A stretch of DNA of 15,995 bases from Eubacterium sp. (GCA_022776205.1 JALFIK010000011.1:1-15995), one strand, 5' to 3'. Shown: positions 6,995 to 15,157, numbered from the stretch's first letter. Numbers and translations: made by a program. Notes: a model not told the origin generated them from the letters alone.

Positions 6995-7010
6995 GCAGTT
7001 ATTCATAAAG

Positions 7011-7060
7011 AAGAACAGACAATGGAGCCTGCCAGAGGAAATGTTGTCTGTTCTTTTTTT
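7011..7060 (+). terminator. Intrinsic terminator in the leader of the amidohydrolase operon
   Basis: AAGAACAGACAA (7011-7022) and TTGTCTGTTCTT (7044-7055) form a perfect 12-bp stem with a 21-base loop, followed directly by five more T (7056-7060). It begins about 10 bases after the predicted start of the MerR-type promoter and ends 38 bases before the amidohydrolase ATG. No plus-strand gene lies upstream for it to serve, so it most likely works as an attenuator of this operon. Confidence 0.75.
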
Positions 7061-7098
7061 GCCTGGAATAATATTTTAGGAGAGAAAGGAGACAGATC

Positions 7099-8751
7099 AT
7101 GGGAGAGACATTATTTCTGAATGGACATATTTTTACCGGTAACCGTGCCATGCCCTGGGCCGATGCTATGGCGGTCAAGGATGGAAAGATTGTAGCCGTT
7201 GGAGATATCGCTCAGGTGGAAAAAAAGATTTCCGGAGAAGTAAGACGCGTACAAGTCACAGATGGTATTGTCATGCCGGGTATGACAGATGGGCATGGCC
7301 ATTTTTCATATTGTGGTGCAATTCGACAGAAAAGCATAGAACTATTTGAATATGTAACGAAGGAGGATACGTTAAAGGCGATTAAAGACTTTGTGGACGA
7401 AAATCCTGACGATGAATATTACATTGGAAATGGCTGGTCAGTCGGTGCATTTGAAAAAGGTCCGGACCGCCGGATGTTAGACGAAATTTGTCCGGATAAG
7501 CCGATGGTTCTCATGTCGGAAGATGGTCATGGCAGATGGGGAAATAGTAAAGCTCTGGAAATCGCAGGGATTACTGCAGATACGGAGTCCGAACTTCAGG
7601 GAGAAATTGTCCTTGATGAAAACGGAGAGCCGACCGGATATTTTAAAGAATGGATTGGCTTTCTTCTTGATGATGCAGTACCGGCTTATACCGTGGAAGG
7701 TTTTAAAAAGGCGATTCTTGAAGAGCAGGAAATTTTCCTGGCAAATGGCATTACCTCTCTTTTTGAGCCGGTTATGGAAAGACCGGAAAAAGTGCGCAAA
7801 GCCTATGAGGAACTGGATGAGGAAGGACGTCTGAAGCTTCGAATTCAGACCGGGTATTTCTGTAACCAGAGAAAGTCTTATAAAAAGCAGCTGGAGGAAT
7901 TTTACGAGAAGAGTCTGAATTATCAGGGAACAAATTATCGGAATGATTTCATTAAGATTATGATTGACGGTGTTGTGGAAGGCCAGACGGCGTATCTTTT
8001 TGAGGAATATCATAACAAGCCGGGATATCACGGCATGATAAACTGGTCACAGGAGGAGCTTGATGATCTTTGTGCCACAGCAAAGAAAATGGGCTTCCAG
8101 ATTCATATTCATGCCATTGGAGATGCGGCTCTTGATATGGCACTTACTGCGCTGGAGTCTGTGGAAAATATTGTCCCGGAAAATGGCTGGCTCGGCGGTT
8201 TCCATGAGTTTCGCCCTGCAATTACCCATTTACAGATTGTTCGCCCGGAGGATATCCGGCGAATGAAAAAACTGGGTGTAATCGCTGTGTCCAATCCTTA
8301 CTGGTTTTTTAAGGAAGAAGGCTATTTTGAGGAAGTGGAAAAGCCGGTTTTAGGAGAGCTTGCAGAGAAAGAATATCCGATGAAATCCTTTGTGGACGGC
8401 GGCCTTACGGTGACGGCGGCCTCGGATTATCCGGTGACGATTCCGGTGCTTCCTTTCGGCGGCATGGAGGTGGCAGTTAACCGGTATTATCCACACAACA
8501 AGCCGGAAACTTTGTTGAATCCAAAAGAGCGGGTTGATCTGGATACCATGATGTATGCTTATACAATTAACGGTGCTTTCCAGATGGGAGTGGAAGATAC
8601 TTATGGTTCTTTGGAACCGGGGAAAGTGGCAGATTTTCTTATTACAGACCGGAATCCGTGGGATGTGGCGGATAAACAGTATGGAAAAGTGAATGTCATA
8701 CAAACCTGGCTTCACGGAGAATGTGTTTATAAAAAGGAGGCGGAATTTTAA
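7099..8751 (+). CDS. Metal-dependent amidohydrolase, YtcJ/NfdA-like
   Basis: 550 residues, usual for this branch of the amidohydrolase superfamily. These cytosolic TIM-barrel enzymes use one or two metals to hydrolyse amides and related bonds; the characterised NfdA is an N-substituted formamide deformylase. The metal site is intact: D64-x-H66-x-H68 in PGMTDGHGHF, then K287 in IKIMIDG, H336 and H338 in HIHAIGDAALDMAL, H377 in THLQI and D443 in ASDYPV. The C-terminal GSLEPGKVADFLITDRNP completes the split beta-sandwich. No signal peptide is seen. The ATG at 7099 has GAAAGGAGA about 7 bases upstream. The stop overlaps the start of the MATE gene (TAATG). MerR-type promoter and leader terminator lie upstream. 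The substrate is unknown; pairing with an exporter suggests processing of a xenobiotic or a secreted small molecule. Confidence 0.92.
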   Translation: MGETLFLNGHIFTGNRAMPWADAMAVKDGKIVAVGDIAQVEKKISGEVRRVQVTDGIVMPGMTDGHGHFSYCGAIRQKSIELFEYVTKEDTLKAIKDFVDENPDDEYYIGNGWSVGAFEKGPDRRMLDEICPDKPMVLMSEDGHGRWGNSKALEIAGITADTESELQGEIVLDENGEPTGYFKEWIGFLLDDAVPAYTVEGFKKAILEEQEIFLANGITSLFEPVMERPEKVRKAYEELDEEGRLKLRIQTGYFCNQRKSYKKQLEEFYEKSLNYQGTNYRNDFIKIMIDGVVEGQTAYLFEEYHNKPGYHGMINWSQEELDDLCATAKKMGFQIHIHAIGDAALDMALTALESVENIVPENGWLGGFHEFRPAITHLQIVRPEDIRRMKKLGVIAVSNPYWFFKEEGYFEEVEKPVLGELAEKEYPMKSFVDGGLTVTAASDYPVTIPVLPFGGMEVAVNRYYPHNKPETLLNPKERVDLDTMMYAYTINGAFQMGVEDTYGSLEPGKVADFLITDRNPWDVADKQYGKVNVIQTWLHGECVYKKEAEF

Positions 8752-10106
8752 TGGAAACAACAATGGATGAAAATAAACTAAAGAGAGATTTTAACTGGAA
8801 AACACTTCTGATGTTCGCAGCACCCAGTATGCTGTTAAATCTCTGGCTCGGTCTTTATCAGCTGGTCAATTCTGCAATCAGTTCCAGTCTGATCAATACA
8901 GATGCCCTGGCATCCATCGATATCTGCTATCCGATTCTTGCCATGGAAGAAGGTCTGGCGGCTATGCTTGGAGCCGGTATTTGTGCGGTTGCCGGAAAGA
9001 AGCTGGGTGAGGGCAAAACAAAAGAGGCGCAGTCAGATCTTACGAGCGTTCTTTTATTTGGTGTTATTTTAACGGCGGTTTATCTTGCTGCGGTTTTTGT
9101 CTATAAAGTACCGGTTTTGCGGATGCTCGGAGCGACAGATAAATTGATGCCATACTGTTTAAAATATGTGAACGTGCATGTTTTCTTCGGAATTTTTTAT
9201 ATGATTCAGATGGTATTTCAGCTTGTGCTGATTGTGGCCGGGAAGCCGGGACTCGGATGTGCCCTTACGGTTGCCGCCGGTGTCGTTGAGATCGCGACGG
9301 CTTACCTCTTTATTGGTGTTTTCCACTTTGGAATTGTCGGCTCCGCATTGGGAGCAGGCTGTGGTATGCTTGTTTCGGCAGTTGGTTCTATTATTGTCAT
9401 GTGTAATCCGAAACAGGAACTGCATTTTGGAAAACCTCATCTGCATGTGCTGGATATCGCAAAAACCTGCTGGCTTGGAGTGGCAGACCTGATTCAGAGT
9501 GCTTCTCTTGGTGTAGTTACCGCCCTTTACAACATTGTTTCCATTAAATATTTTGGAGAAGACGGATGTGCAGCCATCACAATCCTTTTATATTCCCAGT
9601 GGCTGTTTGCTTCTAGCCTTTATGGCTATGCCAAAGGAGTAAGTCCGGTAATCAGTTATAATCTGGGAGAAAAACGATTTGATAAAATTAAAAAGTATTT
9701 AAAAATCAGCAGTGTGACAATTGTTGCCTTCTCTGTCCTTATTTTTGCAGCAGCCTGCCTGCTGGCAAATCCGGTGATTTCTTTATACACCGAACCGGGA
9801 ACAACAGTATATAATATGACAAGTAAAGTTTTTTGGATTTTCTCCCTGAATTATCTGCTTTATGGTGCAGGAACCATGGTTACCGCTATTTTTACTGCGT
9901 TAAACGATGGTGTCCGGGCAACGATTCTGGCGACTTTGCGGACTATTGTATTCCCAATCGTTATTTTGTTAGTTCTGCCAATGCTCATCGGAGGATTTAC
10001 AATCTGGATTACATTGCCTTTAGGAGAACTTTTGTCGGTTATCCTTGCCGGAATCTTACTGTGGACGGATCGTAAAAATTTAAAAATAGGACTTGGAATG
10101 GAATAA
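8751..10106 (+). CDS. MATE-family multidrug/metabolite exporter
   Basis: 451 residues with about 12 hydrophobic segments, the standard MATE layout of two six-helix bundles. MATE proteins sit in the cytoplasmic membrane and export organic compounds in exchange for Na+ or H+. The N-terminal half shows MLLNLWLGLYQLVNSAISS, the loop after it GICAVAGKKLGEGKTKEAQ, and the second half KGVSPVISYNLGEKRFDKIKK, the family's repeated G-x-x-x-x-A/N-x-N-x-G pattern. Its ATG shares a base with the amidohydrolase stop (TAATG), and GGAGG lies 10 bases upstream, inside the preceding gene; a second ATG at 8760 plus 3 (8763) is an alternative start. This overlap implies coupled translation and a shared function. 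A strong terminator follows. Confidence 0.94.
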   Translation: METTMDENKLKRDFNWKTLLMFAAPSMLLNLWLGLYQLVNSAISSSLINTDALASIDICYPILAMEEGLAAMLGAGICAVAGKKLGEGKTKEAQSDLTSVLLFGVILTAVYLAAVFVYKVPVLRMLGATDKLMPYCLKYVNVHVFFGIFYMIQMVFQLVLIVAGKPGLGCALTVAAGVVEIATAYLFIGVFHFGIVGSALGAGCGMLVSAVGSIIVMCNPKQELHFGKPHLHVLDIAKTCWLGVADLIQSASLGVVTALYNIVSIKYFGEDGCAAITILLYSQWLFASSLYGYAKGVSPVISYNLGEKRFDKIKKYLKISSVTIVAFSVLIFAAACLLANPVISLYTEPGTTVYNMTSKVFWIFSLNYLLYGAGTMVTAIFTALNDGVRATILATLRTIVFPIVILLVLPMLIGGFTIWITLPLGELLSVILAGILLWTDRKNLKIGLGME

Positions 10107-10132
10107 AATACAGAGTTTAGAAAAGAATAATG

Positions 10133-10167
10133 CAGTCTGCGGACAGAGTTTCGCAGGCTGTTTTTTT
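10133..10167 (+). terminator. Intrinsic terminator after the MATE gene
   Basis: CAGTCTGCG (10133-10141) pairs with CGCAGGCTG (10152-10160), with one G-T pair, around a 10-base loop, followed by seven T (10161-10167). It lies 26 bases past the MATE stop and closes the operon. Confidence 0.88.
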
Positions 10168-10244
10168 GTATAATAGGATTCTTTCTGGAATTTTTTTATG
10201 TACAAAAAATATAATATGTATAACAATTTTTTTCGGGGTATGTT

Positions 10245-11369
10245 ATGGCAATCTATGTTGTGGAACAGGGGGACAGCGTAAATTCCATTGCGGCAAAATA
10301 CGGTGTTCTGCCTGAAACGATTATTTATGACAACCAGCTGATTCCTCCGTATAATCTGATGGTCGGTCAGGCGCTCCTGATAAGAGAGGAAGAGCAGGCG
10401 AAGGGAAGTGGTCCATCCTTTTATGTGGGTGGATACGCTTATCCGTATATTAATGCCTGGGTTCTGGAGCAGACGCTTCCCTATCTTGACTATCTGTATG
10501 TTTTTTCTTATGGGTTTACGGAGGAAGGAAATCTGATTCCACCGGCATTGGATGATTCCTGGATGATTTCTTTTGCAAAAGATTCTGCAACCGCCCCTGT
10601 ACTTGTGCTGACACCGTTTGGTCCGGATGGAAATTTTAACAATGCACTGATTTCCGCGGTAGTAAACAATCCTTCTGCCAGAGAAAATCTGAAAAATCAG
10701 ATTATCGCAAAAATCGAGGAAAAAGAATTTGAAGGGCTCGATATTGATTTTGAATATATTCTGGCCGAGGACAGGGAAGCTTTTGTGGATTTTGTTGCTT
10801 ATATGAAGGCGGCGGTTTCAGAACTTGGTTATCCCGTATCAGTGGCTCTGGCACCCAAAACTTCTGCAACACAGACAGGTCTTCTTTATGAGGGAAAGGA
10901 TTATCCGGCTCTGGGGGCCATTGCAGACTATGTGCTTCTGATGACTTATGAATGGGGATATACTTACGGGCCGCCCATGGCAGTGGCCCCTCTTAATAAA
11001 GTAAGGGAGGTAGTTGAGTATGCCATTACGGAAATTCCTCCGGAAAAGATACATCTGGGCGTTCCCAATTATGGATATGACTGGCCACTTCCCTTTGTAA
11101 AGGGAACGACAAAAGCGGAAACAATCGGGAATGTGCAGGCAGTGGAAAGGGCGGTGGAATATGGCGCCCCAATCCGGTTTGATGAAACGGCCCGTTCTCC
11201 GTTTTATCTGTATGAAAGAGAAGATACAATGCACGAGGTCTGGTTTGAAGATGTGCGCAGTATGCAGGCTACCTTCGATCTGATAAAGGAATATGGCCTC
11301 CGGGGTGCCGGCTACTGGAATATCATGCGTCTGTTCCGGGCTAACTGGATTCTTCTGAGTCATAATTAG
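10245..11369 (+). CDS. LysM plus glycoside hydrolase family 18 protein (SleL/YaaH-like)
   Basis: 374 residues. A single LysM peptidoglycan-binding domain (1-47, IYVVEQGDSVNSIAAKYGV) is followed by a GH18 barrel (about 58-370). The catalytic DxDxE motif is present as D166-I-D168-F-E170 in GLDIDFEYI; YEWGY, GVPNYGYDW and GYWNIM are further barrel strands. There is no signal peptide: the LysM begins at residue 2, as in SleL/YaaH-type spore cortex N-acetylglucosaminidases made in the mother cell and packed into the spore coat. A role in spore germination is therefore likely but inferred. The start at 10245 has only a modest ribosome site (CGGGGT). Upstream a TATAAT (10210-10215) lacks a good -35; I could not identify a convincing sporulation-sigma promoter. 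It is transcribed alone and converges on the YolD-like gene 48 bases away. Confidence 0.9.
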   Translation: MAIYVVEQGDSVNSIAAKYGVLPETIIYDNQLIPPYNLMVGQALLIREEEQAKGSGPSFYVGGYAYPYINAWVLEQTLPYLDYLYVFSYGFTEEGNLIPPALDDSWMISFAKDSATAPVLVLTPFGPDGNFNNALISAVVNNPSARENLKNQIIAKIEEKEFEGLDIDFEYILAEDREAFVDFVAYMKAAVSELGYPVSVALAPKTSATQTGLLYEGKDYPALGAIADYVLLMTYEWGYTYGPPMAVAPLNKVREVVEYAITEIPPEKIHLGVPNYGYDWPLPFVKGTTKAETIGNVQAVERAVEYGAPIRFDETARSPFYLYEREDTMHEVWFEDVRSMQATFDLIKEYGLRGAGYWNIMRLFRANWILLSHN

Positions 11370-11417
11370 CAGCAGAGGGAGAGATATCGCCTGTGCGGGA
11401 GCTTTGCAGGTAGAAGG

Positions 11418-11849
11418 TTATATTTCGCTGATTTCCAGAATATCATCCAGAAAAATCTCCTGTCCGTCGGAAACGCCATTGTCGGCGTAGAGGATAATCT
11501 TCCGGGAGACAGGATCTGCTCTTTTTATGCTGCCGGTAATCGTGGTGTAAGAGCCTCCGCTTTTACGGGCGTCCGGAATAAAGCAGGTAAAAGAGACGAC
11601 GGGATGTTCCTGTGGATGGGATAAAAGATTCTGAAGTATCCGGTCTAAAGACTCCCTTTGTTCTTCATCCGGAAGAATTTTCTCATCGGTCAGGCGAGCT
11701 GCTTCCTTCACGGCATCCTCATAGCCGGTAAGGGCAGCAAAAGGCGCAAACTGAGCAGCCCGGTCTGAGAGTTTCATGGGATGGTGGGAGCGGGAACGAT
11801 GGGGAGGAAGAAGGAGCATATCGTCGTAGCGGTGGGAATCTTTCGTCAT
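11418..11849 (-). CDS. YolD-like protein, partner of the Y-family polymerase
   Basis: 143 residues. The segment MKLSDRAAQFAPFAALTGYE (25-44), the following helix (DAVKEAARLTDEK) and the C-terminal beta-rich stretch (GSYTTITGSIKRAD ... IFLDDILEI) match the YolD-like family of Firmicutes, small proteins found next to UmuC/UvrX-type polymerases and thought to act with them in error-prone DNA synthesis; the biochemical role is unsettled. The ATG at 11849 has AAGGAG about 8 bases upstream and lies 25 bases after the polymerase stop, so the two share the LexA-controlled promoter. Between its stop and that of the converging GH18 gene (11370-11417) I see only a weak stem (CCTG/CAGG) and no convincing terminator. 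Confidence 0.85.
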   Translation of the reverse strand: MTKDSHRYDDMLLLPPHRSRSHHPMKLSDRAAQFAPFAALTGYEDAVKEAARLTDEKILPDEEQRESLDRILQNLLSHPQEHPVVSFTCFIPDARKSGGSYTTITGSIKRADPVSRKIILYADNGVSDGQEIFLDDILEISEI

Positions 11850-11874
11850 GGAATCATCTCCTTATTCATGTCAT

Positions 11875-13338
11875 TTATGCCTTGTGTCCGCCAATTTGAC
11901 AGTTCCGTTCTCTGGCAGTGGCACCGTCTAAAAGATTCATCCCTTTTAAGACAGCATTTTTTCCATATTTTTTTCTAATAGAGAGGGCAGCCTGCTGTAG
12001 TTTCCGTTCCCGCAGAAGGTTCTCCCGTTCTTTGGCCCGTTTCTTTCTGATCTTTTCATAATCGGTAAAAAGGGTAAGTTGTTCAAATTCCGGCTCCGGC
12101 ATGGTCACGTCCCCGGATTCCCGGATAACATGGCAGGCGGACATGGTAATGCGCCGGACCAGAAGAGCCGGGTCAGTGATCCTGTCATACAGAGCGGCCA
12201 TCTCTTTTGTAATAAGGCGGGAAGAGCTGGTGGGGAAGGAAAGATTCCCGGTGCCGTGGGCATGCCCGGGGACTTTCCGCCCGTAGTGATCCGTGGTGAC
12301 GGGCCCGTGATAACGGTCGGCATTCTGACCGGACAGATTCTCCCGGTCGTAGCTTATGGTCAGTACGAGCTGATCAGTGACAAGTTCCTTCTCCACCAGA
12401 TCAAGGGAAAGCTGATCAGCCATTTCCTTTACAATCAGGCGGGCCCGCTCATGGGAGCAGGGTTCGGGAAGAACCTGACCGGAACCAACAGAATGATTCC
12501 GGGGACGATAGGCTTTGATCTGGGCAATGGTGCATGGTTCGTATCCCCAGGCATGGTCGATGAGCAGTTCGGCATTCACACCAAAGAGCCGGTAGAGCAG
12601 CTCTTCATTATAGTAGGAACCGGGCTCTCCGATGGAGCAGCGGGCAATGTCGCCCATGGTGGAAAGACCGACCTGCTGAAGTCTTCGTGCGTAACCCGGT
12701 CCAACCCGCCAGAAATCGGTGATGGGTTCATGATCCCACAGAAGCCGGCGATAGGTGTATTCGTCAAGTTCTGCAATGCGGACACCATCCTGATCCGGAG
12801 GAGCATGTTTGGCAACGATATCCATGGCAACTTTGGCAAGATACAGATTCGTTCCGATTCCGGCAGTGGCAGTAATCCCGGTCCGGGACAAAACATCCCG
12901 GATCATGGTCATGGCAAGCTCCCTGGCACTCATATGATAAGTGGAAAGATAAGAAGTGACATCGAGAAAAACTTCATCAATCGAGTAGACATGGATATCT
13001 TCCGGAGCAACATAATGGAGATAAATCTCATAAATGGAGGTGGAAACCTCCATGTATCGGGCCATGCGGGGCGGAGCGGTAATATAAGAAATAGTATGTG
13101 CCGGATGCTCTGCATTCATACGCCGGACTTTCTGTATGACTTCAAAAAGACGGGGACGGCCGGGAATGCCCATCGCTTTCAAAGAGGGGGAGACTGCAAG
13201 GCAGATCGTCTTATCCGTGCGGGAAGAATCGGCTACCACAAGATTGGCTCTGAGAGGATCGAGCCCCCGGTCCACGCACTCTACGGAAGCATAAAAGGAC
13301 TTGAGATCTATGGCAATATAAACAGATCCAGTGTCCAT
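11875..13338 (-). CDS. Y-family translesion DNA polymerase (UmuC/UvrX/DinB type)
   Basis: 487 residues, longer than plain DinB (about 350-420) owing to a C-terminal extension common in Firmicute UmuC-like proteins. Catalytic acidic residues are present: D11 in YIAIDLKSFYASVE and D121-E122 in VYSIDEVFLDVT; Y16 sits at the steric-gate position. GIGTNLYLAKVAMDIVAK (about 159-176) and FWRVGPGYARRL mark the palm and helix-hairpin-helix thumb. EQLTLF (409-414) fits a beta-clamp-binding motif, and the tail ATARERNCQIGGHKA is the conserved ending of this subgroup. The enzyme would copy damaged templates with low fidelity. ATG 13338 has AAAGGAG 9 bases upstream. A perfect LexA box and sigma-A promoter precede it; the YolD-like gene follows. 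Confidence 0.94.
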   Translation of the reverse strand: MDTGSVYIAIDLKSFYASVECVDRGLDPLRANLVVADSSRTDKTICLAVSPSLKAMGIPGRPRLFEVIQKVRRMNAEHPAHTISYITAPPRMARYMEVSTSIYEIYLHYVAPEDIHVYSIDEVFLDVTSYLSTYHMSARELAMTMIRDVLSRTGITATAGIGTNLYLAKVAMDIVAKHAPPDQDGVRIAELDEYTYRRLLWDHEPITDFWRVGPGYARRLQQVGLSTMGDIARCSIGEPGSYYNEELLYRLFGVNAELLIDHAWGYEPCTIAQIKAYRPRNHSVGSGQVLPEPCSHERARLIVKEMADQLSLDLVEKELVTDQLVLTISYDRENLSGQNADRYHGPVTTDHYGRKVPGHAHGTGNLSFPTSSSRLITKEMAALYDRITDPALLVRRITMSACHVIRESGDVTMPEPEFEQLTLFTDYEKIRKKRAKERENLLRERKLQQAALSIRKKYGKNAVLKGMNLLDGATARERNCQIGGHKA

Positions 13339-13362
13339 GGCAATACACTCCTTTCAAAATAT

Positions 13363-13374
13363 GAACATATGTTC
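13363..13374. promoter_or_regulatory. LexA-binding site (SOS box)
   Basis: GAACATATGTTC is a perfect palindrome matching the Gram-positive LexA (DinR) core GAAC-N4-GTTC, with a flanking CG-side base at 13375. It lies between the -10 of the polymerase promoter and the ATG at 13338, just downstream of the expected start site, so bound LexA would block early elongation or initiation until DNA damage. Confidence 0.9.
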
Positions 13375-13389
13375 GAATAATGTAAAACC

Positions 13390-13418
13390 AGTATAAAACG
13401 AAAAATAATATCTGTCAA
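13390..13418 (-). promoter_or_regulatory. Sigma-A promoter of the polymerase-YolD operon
   Basis: On the minus strand: consensus -35 TTGACA (13418-13413), a 17-base spacer, -10 TATACT (13395-13390). This is the strongest promoter match in the window, as expected for an operon held off by LexA. Confidence 0.85.
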
Positions 13419-13435
13419 GAGGGAAATTCTTCTAA

Positions 13436-13464
13436 TGGATAATCAATAGTATCCGTGGTAAAAT
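13436..13464 (+). promoter_or_regulatory. Promoter of the NhaC-type antiporter
   Basis: -35 TGGATA (13436-13441), a 17-base spacer ending in TGG, and -10 TAAAAT (13459-13464) with an extended-10 TG (13456-13457). A short dyad GGATA/TATCC (13437-13441 and 13450-13454) overlaps the -35 and may be an operator. The leader to the ATG at 13529 is about 58 nt and holds a weak GGGCC/GGCCT stem. Confidence 0.45.
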
Positions 13465-13528
13465 AAGGAAAGAACAGAGGGCCGGAACGGATCTTGGCCT
13501 TCGATTGTAAAAAACAGGAGAAGAAATT

Positions 13529-15157
13529 ATGAAAACAATTTGGAAAAGTAAGGGGAAAAAAGTAGTGCAGGGAGTGTGTTCGGGAATATTTTTCCTGCTG
13601 TCCTGCCCGGCAGTTGTTCAGGCGGCACAGGAGGGAGGCGGCCATCCGGCCCGGTATGCCACCTTTTGGGCATTGATTCCGCCGGTGATTGCCATCGTAC
13701 TGGCACTGATCACCAAGGAGGTTTACAGTTCTTTATTTATCGGCATTGTGGCCGGGGGACTTTTGTATTCGGATTTTCATTTTGAAAAGACCGTGATGCA
13801 TGTTTTTCAGGATGGGATTGTTTCCGTGCTCTCAAATACGTATAATGTAGGAATTATCGTATTTCTTGTAGTGCTCGGCACAATTGTTGCTCTGATGAAT
13901 AATGCGGGCGGTTCTGCGGCTTTTGGCCGGTGGGCCGGCGAGCATATTAAGACAAAGACCGGAGCACAGCTGGCTACGATTGCCCTGGGGGTACTTATTT
14001 TTATCGATGATTATTTTAATTGCCTGACGGTGGGAAGCGTGATGCGTCCGGTGACGGACGGGCATAAGGTATCAAGGGCGAAGCTGGCCTTCTTAATTGA
14101 TGCGACGGCAGCACCGGTGTGTATCATTGCTCCGATTTCCTCCTGGGCGGCGGCAGTCAGCGGATTTGTGGAAGGAGAGGATGGACTTGCCCTCTTTGTG
14201 CGGGCCATACCTTATAATTTTTATGCGTTACTCATGATTTTTACGATGGTCTTTATGGTAGTCTCGAAGATGGATTTCGGGCCGATGGCACTTCATGAAA
14301 AAAATGCGGCCGAAGGGGATCTTTTCACGACGGGACGGCTGAAAAGCGAAGAACGGAAGCGGGAAGAAAACCCGAAAGGAAAAGTGATAGACTTGCTCAT
14401 TCCGATCATGAGCCTGGTAATATGCTGTGTGATCGGAATGGTGTATACAGGAGGATTTTTCTCAGGCGAGGATTTCATTACTGCCTTTTCTCAGAGTGAT
14501 GCCTCAGTGGGACTGGCCGTGGGAAGTTTTTTCGGACTGCTCATCACTGTGCTTTTGTATCAGATCAGAAGGGTACTTTCTTTTAGGAAATGTATGGACT
14601 GTCTGGTGGAAGGATTCCGTGCCATGGTACCGGCGATTCTTATTCTGACGATGGCCTGGACATTGAAGGCGATGACGGAAAGTCTGGGTGCGAAGGAATT
14701 TGTGGCAGCGGGAATGACCATGGTAGCCGGAGATCTCCAGAAGCTTCTTCCGGCAGTGATCTTTCTCGTGGGATGTTTTCTGGCGTTTGCCACGGGAACT
14801 TCCTGGGGAACTTTTGGTATCCTGATTCCTATTGTGGTGGCAGTTTTTGCGGGGTCTTCCCACGAGCTGATGATCATCTCCATATCCGCCTGTATGGCAG
14901 GAGCAGTGTGTGGAGATCATTGTTCCCCAATTTCTGATACGACGATCATGGCATCGGCAGGAGCCCGGTGTGAGCATGTCAATCATGTGTCCACCCAGCT
15001 GCCTTATGCGGTGCTGGTGGCGGCCGTCTCCTTTGTTTCCTACATCGTTGCCGGATTTACCCAGTCGGCATGGATTGCCCTTCCGGTGGCATTTTTGCTG
15101 ATGGGTGTGACTCTGTTTGTCATTAGGCGGAGGGAATCAAACCGGTTGACCAATTGA
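13529..15157 (+). CDS. Na+/H+ antiporter, NhaC family
   Basis: 542 residues with multiple hydrophobic segments. Members of this membrane family exchange Na+ for H+, and some relatives exchange other small solutes. Family-typical motifs are IDDYFN (159-164), TGTSWGTFGILIPI (422-435) and GDHCSPISDTTIMAS (462-476). The N-terminus is a positively charged stretch (KSKGKK) with a hydrophobic core and a possible signal peptidase site VQA-A (about 30-33), after which ARYATFWALIPP opens the first true membrane span. A hydrophilic cytosolic loop (about 252-285, rich in E and K) joins the two halves. The ATG at 13529 follows CAGGAG by 8 bases. It is monocistronic, divergent from the SOS polymerase and ended by a shared terminator. 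Substrate is assigned only at family level. Confidence 0.9.
   Translation: MKTIWKSKGKKVVQGVCSGIFFLLSCPAVVQAAQEGGGHPARYATFWALIPPVIAIVLALITKEVYSSLFIGIVAGGLLYSDFHFEKTVMHVFQDGIVSVLSNTYNVGIIVFLVVLGTIVALMNNAGGSAAFGRWAGEHIKTKTGAQLATIALGVLIFIDDYFNCLTVGSVMRPVTDGHKVSRAKLAFLIDATAAPVCIIAPISSWAAAVSGFVEGEDGLALFVRAIPYNFYALLMIFTMVFMVVSKMDFGPMALHEKNAAEGDLFTTGRLKSEERKREENPKGKVIDLLIPIMSLVICCVIGMVYTGGFFSGEDFITAFSQSDASVGLAVGSFFGLLITVLLYQIRRVLSFRKCMDCLVEGFRAMVPAILILTMAWTLKAMTESLGAKEFVAAGMTMVAGDLQKLLPAVIFLVGCFLAFATGTSWGTFGILIPIVVAVFAGSSHELMIISISACMAGAVCGDHCSPISDTTIMASAGARCEHVNHVSTQLPYAVLVAAVSFVSYIVAGFTQSAWIALPVAFLLMGVTLFVIRRRESNRLTN

Noticed and set aside
7023..7043. Guanidine (ykkC or mini-ykkC) riboswitch in the amidohydrolase-MATE leader
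   Set aside because: Attractive because such switches control exporters, but the loop lacks the ACGR motifs and the leader is too short for the ykkC fold.
7477..8031. A 184-codon minus-strand frame within the amidohydrolase gene
   Set aside because: Antisense shadow; the plus-strand protein has continuous superfamily motifs across the whole stretch.
10170..10244. Sporulation sigma-E or sigma-K promoter ahead of the GH18 gene
   Set aside because: The region is AT-rich and has TATAAT and GTATAACAAT, but I found no matching -35/-10 pair at the right spacing; only the family suggests sporulation control.
10839..11363. A 174-codon minus-strand frame within the GH18 gene
   Set aside because: Antisense shadow over conserved GH18 strands with no ribosome site.
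12079..13380. A 433-codon open frame on the plus strand opposite the polymerase gene
   Set aside because: It is entirely antisense to a polymerase with intact catalytic motifs, its translation is glycine-rich with no recognisable domain, and it covers the polymerase promoter and LexA box. It is a shadow of codon bias.
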